Shown one piece after another: positions 45,932 to 54,254 of a DNA stretch of 64,000 bases. The stretch is from Alphaproteobacteria bacterium. GTDB lineage: Bacteria > Pseudomonadota > Alphaproteobacteria > Micropepsales > Micropepsaceae. A model generated the notes under the pieces. The model had not been told where the DNA came from, did no database searches, and saw nothing but the letters and a program-made list of their open reading frames with translations. The stretch covers positions 62,001 through 126,000 of the forward strand of contig JANXXU010000008.1 in NCBI GenBank assembly GCA_025350465.1. Direction: 5' to 3'. The position numbers and the translations under genes were made by a program. Numbering within the stretch: the stretch's first letter is position 1; the number at the start of each line of letters is the position of its first letter.

Positions 45932-47267
45932 TCGTCATCCCCTCGACCAGCGTCGTCGGCGCGTTGGTGCCATATTTGAATTTGAGATTGTTCGCCGGTG
46001 TCAGCCGCATGAACATGTCCTTGAGATTGCCGGCGATCGTAACTTCGCTGACCGGATAGGTGATCTTGCCGTCCTCGATCCAGAACCCGGCCGCGCCGCG
46101 GCTATAGTCGCCTGTGATGCCGTTGACCCCCATGCCGATCAGCTCGGTCACATAAAATCCTTCGCGAATACCGCTGAGCAATTCGTCCGCCGTTTGCGAT
46201 CCCGGCGTCAGGTAGAGATTGCTGACCGAAGGCGAGGGCGGCCCGCCTGTTCCGCGCGCCGCGTGACCGGTCGTCGTGAGCCCGAGCTGTCGTGCGGAGG
46301 CAGAATCGAGCAGCCACGTCTTCAGTACGCCGTCCTCGATCAGGTCCCATTTGTGGTTGGCGACGCCCTCGCCGTCGAACGGCTTGGAGCGCATGCCGCG
46401 CTTCATGTGCGGGTCGTCGACGATTTTGATGCCGCGCGCGAACACTTGGGCTCCCATCTTGTCCTTGAGGAAGCTTGTCCCGCGCGCGATCGACGAGCCC
46501 GAGATCGCACCGGCGAAATGTCCGACCAGACTATTGGCGACCTGCGGGTCGAAGACGACAGGCACGCTCTGGCTCTTGACCTTGCGCGGGTTGAGCCGGC
46601 GCAGCGTGCGTGCCGCCGCGCTCTTGCCGACCGCAACCGGGTCGTCGAGGTCGCTCAGATAATGCGCGGAGGTGAAGTCATAGTCGCGCTCCATATGCGT
46701 GCCTTCGCCCGCGAGAACGCTCGCCGAGATCGACGTACTGGTCGAGGCATAGCCGCCGGCGAATCCTTCGCTGGTGACGAGCGCGACGGCGCCTTTGCCC
46801 CAGCCCGCGCTTGCCCCCTCGCTGTTGTTGATACCCGGCACCGCGAGCGCGGCGGCCTCGCACGTGCGCGCAAATTCGACCAAACGCTCCGATGACGGCT
46901 CATTCGCGTCCGTCAAATCGAGTTCCGGCCAAGACTTGGCGAGGAGTTCGCGCGGCGCGAGCCCGCAATATTTGTCTTCCGGCGTCGTCTTCGCCATCGC
47001 CACGGCGCGCTCGGCGAGCGCATCGAGCGCGCGCGGCGACAGATCGGTCGAGGCGACCGCCGCTTGATGCTTTCCGATGAAGACCCGCAGACCCAGATCG
47101 TGCGATTCGGCGCGCTCGATGTCTTCAAGCTTGCCTAAACGATAGGAGACGCTCATCGACGCGGAATTGAAGACGACCGCGTCGGCCGCTTCGGCACCAA
47201 GCCGCTTGGCCTTGCCGATCAGGTCTTCGAGCAGGTTCAAATGGTGAGAGCTTGAATTGGCGGACAT
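45918..47267 (-). CDS. pmbA: TldD/PmbA (TldE) family protein
   Basis: 449 residues, starting MSANSSSHHLNLLEDL. Typical blocks are LGLRVFIGKHQAAVAS, VVFDPQVANSLVGHFAGAISGSSIARGTSFL, DDPHMKRGMRSKPFDGEG and TGHAARGTGGPPSPSVSNLYL. PmbA is the non-metal-binding partner of the TldD/TldE protease, which matures peptides such as microcin B17 and degrades CcdA in E. coli. The HExxxH metal motif of TldD is absent, as expected for PmbA. TldD must be elsewhere. It is the first gene in the long minus-strand run to 36363. Confidence 0.94.
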   Translation of the reverse strand: MSANSSSHHLNLLEDLIGKAKRLGAEAADAVVFNSASMSVSYRLGKLEDIERAESHDLGLRVFIGKHQAAVASTDLSPRALDALAERAVAMAKTTPEDKYCGLAPRELLAKSWPELDLTDANEPSSERLVEFARTCEAAALAVPGINNSEGASAGWGKGAVALVTSEGFAGGYASTSTSISASVLAGEGTHMERDYDFTSAHYLSDLDDPVAVGKSAAARTLRRLNPRKVKSQSVPVVFDPQVANSLVGHFAGAISGSSIARGTSFLKDKMGAQVFARGIKIVDDPHMKRGMRSKPFDGEGVANHKWDLIEDGVLKTWLLDSASARQLGLTTTGHAARGTGGPPSPSVSNLYLTPGSQTADELLSGIREGFYVTELIGMGVNGITGDYSRGAAGFWIEDGKITYPVSEVTIAGNLKDMFMRLTPANNLKFKYGTNAPTTLVEGMTIAGS

Positions 47268-47396
47268 GGACACGCTTTCTGGCGGGGTCGGGGGAATGAA
47301 GCGGGCTGGAGACAAGCCGTCAAGCGGCCCGTGGTCGCGAGGGAATTAGGCACTCTCCGGCAAATAAGCCAGCCCGCGAGAACCGATGCGTTGCGT

Positions 47397-47810
47397 CTAG
47401 ACCGTCGTCACGGCGTAGTAGATCGATCCGACTGCGGCGATCAGCAACGCAAGCCAGGTCAAGTTTGTGCCGATAAAGCGCCCCGCCGATCGGCCGGTCG
47501 TGCCGTAGAGCCCCACGGCATGAAGAATGCGGCCCACCGTCAAGAGCCCGCCGACCGCGTGAAGCATCCACATCGGTGCGCCTAGTTGGACGAGGAGATA
47601 GAGCAGGATCAGCACGATCGGTACGTATTCGGCCGCATTGCCATGCGCACGCTGCACCTGGATCATCGCGTCTTTGCCGCCGTCGCCGATGTCGGTGCGC
47701 GTCAATACGCGCTGGCGCACGACCATGATCGTGAGAAACAAGAGGATGAGGCCGTTGACCGCCGCATAGAGCGCAAACGTGTTGAGCGGCGGCAAATTCA
47801 GCAGATCCAT
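47397..47810 (-). CDS. MAPEG family membrane protein (first copy)
   Basis: About 137 residues with four hydrophobic helices. The family motif is IQVQRAHGNAAEYVPIVLILLYLLV (the R-x-H-x-N-x-x-E pattern), with WMLHAVGGLLTVGRILHAVG in helix 3. MAPEG proteins bind glutathione and include microsomal GSTs; bacterial members are mostly uncharacterised. The start at 47810 (MDLLNLPPL) leads directly into the first helix. A second, diverged MAPEG gene is at 53745. Single gene; nothing recognisable in 47841-48069. Confidence 0.83.
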   Translation of the reverse strand: MDLLNLPPLNTFALYAAVNGLILLFLTIMVVRQRVLTRTDIGDGGKDAMIQVQRAHGNAAEYVPIVLILLYLLVQLGAPMWMLHAVGGLLTVGRILHAVGLYGTTGRSAGRFIGTNLTWLALLIAAVGSIYYAVTTV

Positions 47811-48069
47811 CGGTCCCCTCCAGCACGGCCTATTGGGCAAGAAGACCGTGCGTGGTCACTTGCCGTCAAGCTAGGCCACGTTGCCAATCGCGATTCTGCT
47901 TGCCTTGGCCGCCGTCGTTGCCGATATCCTTTCGCCAGCGCGTTGGCTGGCGCTATCGGGATTGTTACGGGCGCTCTTCGCACTTTTCGTTTTTCGGCGG
48001 GTTATCTGCAAAAATCAGCAACGATCCGGTCCAACCAGAATTCTGTAGATTACTTGTACAAGCAGCCGA

Positions 48070-49611
48070 TCATTTCCAGATCGGCTTACCCGACCCGGGC
48101 AGGCCGAGGCGCGACCACTTTTCGGTCACCACCTCGATCACCGCCTTGTCCATTTGGATGAGGCGGCCCCATTCGCGCTTCGTCTCGGGGTGCAGTTTGT
48201 TGGTCGCGTCGAGCCCGATTTTGCCGCCGAGTCCGGACTCGGGCGACGCGAAGTCCAAATAATCGATCGGTGTGTTTTCGATAAGCGTGACGTCGCGCAC
48301 CGGATCCATGCGGGTCGAGATCGCCCACATCACGTCTTTCCAATTGCGCGCGTCGATGTCCTCGTCCACGACGATCAGCCACTTCGTGTACATGAACTGG
48401 CGCAAATAAGACCAGGCGCCCATCATCACCCGCTTGGCGTGGCCGGGATAAGCCTTGCGCATGCGAATGACGGCGATGCGATAGGAGCAGCCTTCCGGCG
48501 GCAGCCAGAAATCGAGGATCTCGGGAAACTGCTGTTGCAACAGCGGAATGAACACCTCGTTGAGCGCCTCGCCGAGCACGCTCGGTTCGTCGGGCGGGCG
48601 TCCCGTAAACGTCGACAGATAGATCGGCTCGCGCCGCATGGTGATCGCGGTAACGTTGAACACCGGAAATTGCTCGACCGAATTGTAATAGCCGGTGTGA
48701 TCGCCGTAGGGACCCTCGTCGCGATAGTCCTCGAGCGAGACGAGGCCCTCGATCACGATCTCCGCTTCCGCCGGCACTCTCAGCGGCACGGTCTTGCAAT
48801 CGACAAGCTCGACGCGTTGTCCGCGCAGCAAGCCGGCGAATTGATATTCGCTGAGCGTATCCGGCACCGGCGTCACCGCGGCCAATATCGTTCCCGGGTC
48901 GGCGCCCAGTACGCAGGCCGCGGGCAGAGGCTCGCGCTTTTCCTTTTTCCAGCGCGCATGATGCTGCGCGCCGCCGCGATGCTTGAGCCAGCGCATCAGC
49001 GTTTGGTTCCGCCCCGTCACCTGCATCCGATAGATGCCGAGATTGTAGTTGTCCTCGCGCCCCTCGCCCGGACCTTTGGTCACGACAAGCGGCCAGGTGA
49101 TCAAAGGCGCCGGTTCGCCGGGCCAGCAAGTTTGAATCGGCAGTGCATTCAAGTCGATGTCGGCGCCTTGCAGCACGATCTCTTGGGCCGGCGCCGCGCC
49201 ACCGAACATCCCGCCGACGGTCTTCGGCTTCATCGCCATCACCGTGCGCGCGAGCGGCCAAAGTTCGAACGCTTCGCCGAACGAACGTGGTGGCTCAGGC
49301 TGGCGCAAGAAAGCGAGCGTCTCGCCGACCTCGCGCAAGCTCATGGCGTCGCGCCGTTCTTTGCCGTCCATCGTCACCGCCATCGCGACGCGCTTGACCG
49401 TGCCGAAAAGATTGACAAGCACAGGGATGGGCGAGGGCTTGCCGTCCGCCCGGATCGGCTTTTCGAAAATGACCGCGGGCCCGCCCTCGGCGAGCAGGCG
49501 CGTTTGAATCTCCGTCATCTCGAGCACGGTCGAGACAGGCTCGCTCACGCGCACGAGCTCGCGCTCGGCTTCGAGCTTCTGGATGAAATCGCGCAACGAT
49601 TTATAGGGCAT
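48070..49611 (-). CDS. ubiD: UbiD family decarboxylase
   Basis: 513 residues; prenylated-FMN-dependent decarboxylase, probably 3-polyprenyl-4-hydroxybenzoate decarboxylase of ubiquinone synthesis. Starts [16 protein letters not shown]. Key blocks: [19 protein letters not shown] (FMN and metal site), ASSEEE-equivalent [29 protein letters not shown] (catalytic Glu and metal ligands) and [20 protein letters not shown] near the C-terminus. Other UbiD members act on different aromatic acids. UbiX, which makes prFMN, is not visible, but ubiA lies about 5 kb away on the same strand, which favours the ubiquinone role. Confidence 0.92.
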   Translation of the reverse strand: MPYKSLRDFIQKLEAERELVRVSEPVSTVLEMTEIQTRLLAEGGPAVIFEKPIRADGKPSPIPVLVNLFGTVKRVAMAVTMDGKERRDAMSLREVGETLAFLRQPEPPRSFGEAFELWPLARTVMAMKPKTVGGMFGGAAPAQEIVLQGADIDLNALPIQTCWPGEPAPLITWPLVVTKGPGEGREDNYNLGIYRMQVTGRNQTLMRWLKHRGGAQHHARWKKEKREPLPAACVLGADPGTILAAVTPVPDTLSEYQFAGLLRGQRVELVDCKTVPLRVPAEAEIVIEGLVSLEDYRDEGPYGDHTGYYNSVEQFPVFNVTAITMRREPIYLSTFTGRPPDEPSVLGEALNEVFIPLLQQQFPEILDFWLPPEGCSYRIAVIRMRKAYPGHAKRVMMGAWSYLRQFMYTKWLIVVDEDIDARNWKDVMWAISTRMDPVRDVTLIENTPIDYLDFASPESGLGGKIGLDATNKLHPETKREWGRLIQMDKAVIEVVTEKWSRLGLPGSGKPIWK

Positions 49612-49678
49612 GCCGCCAAACTAGCGGCTCGCGCCCGGCCCGTCACCGGTGGCGATGTCGCGACCGGTAACCAAACCG

Positions 49679-50770
49679 TCAGGGCATGGCGCCGATATAA
49701 ACCGAGCTCGGCCTGAGCAACCGCCCACGCCGGAGCTGCTCTTCGATATGCGCCGTCCATCCGGCGATCCGTGCGACAGCAAAGGTCGGCGTGAAAGCGG
49801 CGCGCGGTATGTCGAGCGCATCGAGCAGCAACGCCGTGTAGAACTCGACGTTAGTGTCGAGCGGCCGGTCGGGTTTGCGCTTGGCGAGGGCAGCGCGAGC
49901 AGCGGCTTCGACCTCAAGCGCGAAGGCGAGCCGCCGATTGGACGGATTGAAGCGCTCGAGCGCGGCCTTCAGAACATCGGCACGCGGATCGCGCACGCGA
50001 TAAACGCGATGACCAAATCCCATCAGCCTGTCGCCGCGATCGAGCTCTGCCTCGATCCACGCGCCGATGCGTTCGCGCGTGCCGATGGCATCGAGCATGT
50101 CGAGCACCGGCTCCGGCGCGCCGCCGTGCAGCGGTCCCGTCAGCGCGCAGTAAGCGGCGGTGACGCCGGCAAAAAGGTCGGCGTGGGTTGAGGCGACGAC
50201 CCGCGCCGCAAAGGTCGACGCGTTCAAGCCGTGATCGATCGCCGTGACAAGATAGGCGTCCATCGCCGCGGCTTCTTTGTCGGTGGGCGCGTTGTGGCCC
50301 CGCATCATCTGCAAATAGTCGGCCGCGTGGCCGAGCGATGGATTGGGCGCGACGGGCGCAAGCTTGCGCTCCTTGCGCACAAGCGCGGCGGCAATGACGG
50401 CGGCTGCGGCGGTTGCCAAAACACGCGGCGCGATCCCATCCCGAGGGTGCAAAGCGGCGAGTGCCGCGCGGAACGCGGCAATAGAGTCCATGCCATCTGT
50501 CCCGGCGAGCAGTCGCTTGATGTCGGCGAAGACGGCGACTCGTGCATCCGCCAAAGCGCGGCGCACTTCTTCAGCGCTGATCGGTTTGCCGGACGCCGCC
50601 GACCACAGCAGCGCGGTCGCATGCTCGTAGCCGCCTTCATGGACGAGTTCGCCTACATGCCGGCCGGCGATGATCAGCTCGCCGCGCTCGCCATCGACAT
50701 GGCTCAAGGTCGTTTCGGCGGCCGGGACATTGTCGAGACCGATGGCGGGCTTGGGCGCATGGATCGTCAT
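49679..50770 (-). CDS. Citrate synthase homologue with catalytic Asp replaced by Glu
   Basis: 363 residues starting MTIHAPKPAIGLDNVPAAE, preceded by a strong GGAGGT. The citrate synthase fold is intact: HVDGERGELIIAG, TGPLHGGAPEPV (His 215), MGFGHRVYRVRDPR (His 254). At the third catalytic position, where citrate synthases have Asp in N-V-D, this protein has Glu (NVEFYTALL, Glu 309). The change is conservative and occurs in some short citrate synthase-like proteins. It may make citrate, 2-methylcitrate or another product. It is divergent from an HTH-fused homologue, with 71 bases and a palindromic site array between, so the fusion probably controls it. Confidence 0.88.
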   Translation of the reverse strand: MTIHAPKPAIGLDNVPAAETTLSHVDGERGELIIAGRHVGELVHEGGYEHATALLWSAASGKPISAEEVRRALADARVAVFADIKRLLAGTDGMDSIAAFRAALAALHPRDGIAPRVLATAAAAVIAAALVRKERKLAPVAPNPSLGHAADYLQMMRGHNAPTDKEAAAMDAYLVTAIDHGLNASTFAARVVASTHADLFAGVTAAYCALTGPLHGGAPEPVLDMLDAIGTRERIGAWIEAELDRGDRLMGFGHRVYRVRDPRADVLKAALERFNPSNRRLAFALEVEAAARAALAKRKPDRPLDTNVEFYTALLLDALDIPRAAFTPTFAVARIAGWTAHIEEQLRRGRLLRPSSVYIGAMP

Positions 50771-50809
50771 GGGGGACCTCCGTGTTCCCCAAAATTTGGC
50801 TATCCTTGT

Positions 50810-50843
50810 AATATTGATCAATATTGATTAGGCTCATCAATAT
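50810..50843. promoter_or_regulatory. Palindromic operator array in the divergent citrate synthase intergenic region
   Basis: A perfect 16-bp palindrome AATATTGATCAATATT occupies 50810-50825. A third half-site ATATTGAT (50821-50828) and a fourth inverted half-site ATCAATAT (50836-50843) follow, the last overlapping the ATG of the HTH-fused gene at 50842. The A+T-rich run is conspicuous in this G+C-rich DNA. Four half-sites between two divergent genes, one encoding a protein with a DNA-binding domain, suggests autoregulation and control of both genes. Binding itself is inferred. Confidence 0.75.
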
Positions 50844-52074
50844 GAAGAAAAACGCCAACCCGTTGTTCCTGTCGGCCAAGGAGGCGGCGGCCGAACTATC
50901 GATCTCGCTGCCCACGCTCTACGCCTATGTCAGCCGCGGCTTCGTTCGCTCGGAAGCCGGACCCGAGGCGCGCACGCGCCGCTACCGCGCCGACGACGTA
51001 CGCATGCTGAAGGGCCGTCGCGCTCCACCCGGCGATGCCGACGCGGTCAACGAAAAGGCGCTCGATTGGGGCGGTCCCGTCCTTGAGTCCGCGATCACCG
51101 CGATCGACGATATGGGCCCGATCTATCGCGGCGTTCCCGCCGTTGCGCTTGCCGAGAACGCCTCGTTTGAAAGCGTCGCGACGCTTCTATGGGATACGGA
51201 CGGCGACCCGTTTGCGGCGCCCGCGCCGGTCGTCGGCAAGGACATCGCCGACGTCATGCGCACGATGCAGAACGCGCCCGCGGTCGATCGCGCCATCGTG
51301 ATGCTGGCGATGGCAAACAGCACCGATGCGGCAGCCTTCAACCGCAGCAAAGAGGGCCGCCTCGCCACCGCTGCGCGCATCGTGCGTTTGACGACGGCCG
51401 CCATCACCGGAGCACCGGTGTCGGCCGCGCCTATCCATCGCCAGGTCGTGGACGCTTGGCTGCCCGCGCTCACCGGAGCAAAGAAGGAAGCCGCCGCCGA
51501 TCTTCTGCGCCGCGCGCTCGTTTTGCTCGGCGATCATGAGCTCAACGCCTCGACCTTCACGGTTCGCGTCGCGGCTTCGACCGGTGTGAATCTCTACGAC
51601 GCCGTCATTGCCGGCTTATGTGCGGTAAAGGGGCCGCGCCACGGCGGCGTCGGCATCAGCACGGCGCGTCTCGTCGAAGCGTTCGCGGAACGCGATCCGG
51701 CTGCGGTGGTGCGCGAGCGGTTGGAAATGGGCGAACGCCTGCCTGGGTTCGGGCACCAACTTTACCGTCTCGGCGGCGATCCGCGTTCGAAATCGCTCCT
51801 CGGCGCCCTGAAAACAGCGCCCGCGCGCCTCGTCAAAGACGCACCTGGCGCGGTCGAGGAAGCCACCGGCCAGTTGCCCAACATCGACTACGCACTCGCC
51901 GTCATGTGCCGTACGCTGGGCCTGCCTGCCGGCTCCGAGCTGACGATGTTCGCGCTTGGCCGCACGTCGGGCTGGATTGCGCAGGCGATCGAACAATACG
52001 AACAAGGCGGCCTCATTCGCCCGCGTGCGCGCTACGTCGGCCCGGCCGCTCGGACGCCTCCCGAAACACGATAG
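50842..52074 (+). CDS. Citrate synthase fused to an N-terminal MerR-like helix-turn-helix
   Basis: 410 residues from MKKNANPLFL. Residues about 8-55 form a winged HTH of the MerR/excisionase type: LSAKEAAAELSISLPTLYAY, then RRYRADDVRML, where the RRY and DV residues are hallmarks. The rest is a citrate synthase domain with all three catalytic residues: GPRHGGVG (His 267), GFGHQLYRLGGDPR (His 305) and LPNIDYALAV (Asp 349). Note GHQLY where most have GHRVY. The start codon overlaps an operator half-site. Likely a metabolite-sensing transcription factor, perhaps still enzymatic. The 3-prime end overlaps the convergent methyltransferase gene by 43 bases. Confidence 0.88.
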   Translation: MKKNANPLFLSAKEAAAELSISLPTLYAYVSRGFVRSEAGPEARTRRYRADDVRMLKGRRAPPGDADAVNEKALDWGGPVLESAITAIDDMGPIYRGVPAVALAENASFESVATLLWDTDGDPFAAPAPVVGKDIADVMRTMQNAPAVDRAIVMLAMANSTDAAAFNRSKEGRLATAARIVRLTTAAITGAPVSAAPIHRQVVDAWLPALTGAKKEAAADLLRRALVLLGDHELNASTFTVRVAASTGVNLYDAVIAGLCAVKGPRHGGVGISTARLVEAFAERDPAAVVRERLEMGERLPGFGHQLYRLGGDPRSKSLLGALKTAPARLVKDAPGAVEEATGQLPNIDYALAVMCRTLGLPAGSELTMFALGRTSGWIAQAIEQYEQGGLIRPRARYVGPAARTPPETR

Positions 52075-52700
52075 ACGGTCGTTCGCCTGATCTCGCGATC
52101 CTCGAGTTCGCGCGTCGTCTGCACTTCGTAAGTCTGCAGCGGCTCGAGATCGTTCTTCGGCAAGTAGTTTCGCCCGGGATCGCCGATCAGAACGAGCGCA
52201 CCGCGTCGGGCGAGTGTCGAGAGCCATTCGAAAACGCGCGCCGACATCTCGCGCTCATAGCAGACGTCGCCGGCGAGCACGACCTCCCAGCCGCCATCGC
52301 CTCCGACGAGGTCCTGCTTGACGCATTCGATCGAGACATCGTTCGCTTCGGCGTTGAGCGCCATCGCCGCGATCGCATAGTCGTCGATCTCGACGCCGGT
52401 GACGCTCGCTGCGCCGGTTTTCATCGCAGCTACGGAGACAATCCCGGAGCCCGCGGCGAAGTCGAGCACGGTCTTGCCCCGCACGACCTCCCGATTATCG
52501 AGAATGTAGCGCGCCAGCGCTTGACCGCCCGCCCAGGCAAAAGCCCAGAACGGCGGCGGCACGCCGTGCGCTGCGAGCTGCTCTTCGGTCGATTTCCAAA
52601 TGGGGACGATCTCGGTCGCGAGATGAAGCCGGATCTCCGGCGTGAGCGGGGGCTGAATCAGCGCCGTATTTGCGCGGACAAAAGCGGTGCGATCCGTCAA
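52032..52700 (-). CDS. Lysine methyltransferase, ETF-beta type (METTL20/ETFBKMT-like)
   Basis: 222 residues. Features of the bacterial ETFB lysine methyltransferase are PPFWAFAWAGGQALARYILDN, the SAM motif VLDFAAGSGIVSVAAMKTGA near residue 97, VTGVEIDDYAIAAM, and DVCYEREMSARVFEW (the D-x-x-Y post-motif typical of Methyltransf_16). The substrate would be electron-transfer flavoprotein beta, tuning electron flow from acyl-CoA dehydrogenases. No etfAB genes are in view, so this is by family resemblance. It starts at the 4-base overlap with the desaturase gene and ends inside the convergent HTH-citrate synthase gene. Confidence 0.82.
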   Translation of the reverse strand: MTDRTAFVRANTALIQPPLTPEIRLHLATEIVPIWKSTEEQLAAHGVPPPFWAFAWAGGQALARYILDNREVVRGKTVLDFAAGSGIVSVAAMKTGAASVTGVEIDDYAIAAMALNAEANDVSIECVKQDLVGGDGGWEVVLAGDVCYEREMSARVFEWLSTLARRGALVLIGDPGRNYLPKNDLEPLQTYEVQTTRELEDREIRRTTVYRVSGGVRAAGPT

Positions 52701-53734
52701 CCTTGCGCCGCAGTCAGCATATCGACGCGCGGCATCTCGTTGAACGCCAGGCCGGCGCCGTGATTGTTGGCGGGCTCAGGGGCCGAATCCTCGCCCGCGT
52801 CCATCGCCGCCGCCGACTTGGACGTCGCCATGCGCAAAACGGCCCAATAGTCGGGCTGCAATTCCATCTTTGGACCGTAGCCGTGCGCAATCAAAAGCGC
52901 ATGCAGCTTCGGCAGATTGTAGCAGGGCACATACATCAAAAGATGATGCTCGACATGATAGTTGACCCAATAGGGCGCGAGCACCGCGCGCATGAACCAG
53001 CCCGCTTTCGTCGTGCGCGCATTGCGGAACGGATCGTCGTTGTCCGGCACGACCGCATGCTCCGCGATATTGCGCACGCGCGTGATCATCGGAAACCAGG
53101 TGAAGAACGGCAGCACCCACAGGGCGAGATAAAGATAGCCGTAGCCGGTCGCGATCAATCCGCCGAGCAAGAGCCCGTTCATCAGCAGCGGTCCGCCCAA
53201 CCGCTTGACGAAATTGCGCGCCCGATCCTTGAGCGCCATCCCAGGCTTGCCGAATGCCGCACGCAGCTGCGCCATGCGCTGCTTGAACGTGGTTTGCCCG
53301 GTGAGGTCGCGGATCACTTTGCGCTCGAGGCTTTGCGGCGTAATCGGGAAGGGCGCCGACAGCGCCAGGTCCGGATCGTTCTTCTGCTGCGTCCAGCGGT
53401 GATGCTGAAGATGATATGTGCGATAGGGATACATGTCCGTGACGACCGGCCAAGCGCAAAACACTTGGCCAAGGACGTCGTTCAGGCGCTTGTTGTCGGT
53501 GAGTATCCCGTGCGCGGCGTCGTGCATCAGAATGGCAAGACCCAACTGGCGCGCGCCGATGACGACGATTGCGATCGCCCAGGTTAGGGGATTGGGCGCG
53601 ACGGCGAACAGTGCCATCGCCACAAAGATCACAGCCCACGCATGCACGACGCACAACACGCCTTTGAGGTCGGAACGTGCGCGAACCTGCGCCAGTTCAT
53701 CGGCCGTCAAGAGGCTGGTGGCGGAAAGTGTCAT
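52697..53734 (-). CDS. Membrane fatty acid desaturase
   Basis: 345 residues from MTLSATSLLTADEL. Three His boxes are intact: HDAAHG (71-76), HLQHHRWTQ (108-116) and a late HVEHHLLM, with several membrane helices between. Histidines bind a di-iron centre that introduces a double bond or hydroxylates a lipid-linked chain. The closest pattern is the delta-type acyl-lipid/CoA desaturases with DMYPYRTYHLQHH; carotenoid-type activity is possible. The C-terminal 40 residues are polar and unconserved. Located in a run ubiA-MAPEG-desaturase-methyltransferase on the minus strand. Confidence 0.88.
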   Translation of the reverse strand: MTLSATSLLTADELAQVRARSDLKGVLCVVHAWAVIFVAMALFAVAPNPLTWAIAIVVIGARQLGLAILMHDAAHGILTDNKRLNDVLGQVFCAWPVVTDMYPYRTYHLQHHRWTQQKNDPDLALSAPFPITPQSLERKVIRDLTGQTTFKQRMAQLRAAFGKPGMALKDRARNFVKRLGGPLLMNGLLLGGLIATGYGYLYLALWVLPFFTWFPMITRVRNIAEHAVVPDNDDPFRNARTTKAGWFMRAVLAPYWVNYHVEHHLLMYVPCYNLPKLHALLIAHGYGPKMELQPDYWAVLRMATSKSAAAMDAGEDSAPEPANNHGAGLAFNEMPRVDMLTAAQG

Positions 53735-53744
53735 CGATCGAATT

Positions 53745-54197
53745 CTACCACGGCATCGGCAATCCTGCATGCCTTGCCACTATTCCGGCGAGCGCAATCA
53801 TCGAGGCGAGCTGCACGCCGTAGGCCAGAAACCGTAGCGTTACCGCCACCGCCGATCCCGACGCGATGTGGATCAAAGATTGCGCCACGCGCGCATAGAG
53901 AATGAGGCTGGGCAGAAGCTGAAAGGCGAGGTCCGGAACCTGGAGATAGCTGCCGCTCAGAACCACGGCGCCGAAGATCGGCAAATTCTCGATCGCGTTC
54001 AGATGGGCGCGATTGAGTCGCCAATAGGTGTCGCCGCCGTGTTGCATGCCCGGCGTAAAGCTGTTCGCTTTCGCCCGTCCGGCGAAAACCAAACTCGACC
54101 GCCATAGACCTACGGCGAGGACCAGCGTCATCGCCCACAAGGCAAAGAGCATGAGCGCGGCAATCGGCGGCACGATCGGCAAGGCGGCGGCGTCCAT
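53745..54197 (-). CDS. MAPEG family membrane protein (second copy)
   Basis: 150 residues from MDAAALPIVPPIA with four hydrophobic helices. The family motif is RLNRAHLNAIENLPIFGAVV (R-x-H-x-N-x-x-E). It differs strongly from the MAPEG protein at 47397-47810, so these are not a recent duplicate. Bacterial MAPEG proteins may have glutathione-linked or unknown roles. It lies 10 bases upstream of the desaturase start and 57 bases after ubiA, so the three genes are likely one operon. Confidence 0.85.
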   Translation of the reverse strand: MDAAALPIVPPIAALMLFALWAMTLVLAVGLWRSSLVFAGRAKANSFTPGMQHGGDTYWRLNRAHLNAIENLPIFGAVVLSGSYLQVPDLAFQLLPSLILYARVAQSLIHIASGSAVAVTLRFLAYGVQLASMIALAGIVARHAGLPMPW

Positions 54198-54254
54198 GGA
54201 TTGTCCTTTGTTTTGTCGCAGGCCCACCTTGCGATGCTGAGGTGGGTCTGCGCG

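Noticed and set aside
48154-49716. Plus-strand open frame of 520 codons opposite ubiD
   Set aside because: Antisense to a well-conserved ubiD; translation is biased to Arg/His without any motif.
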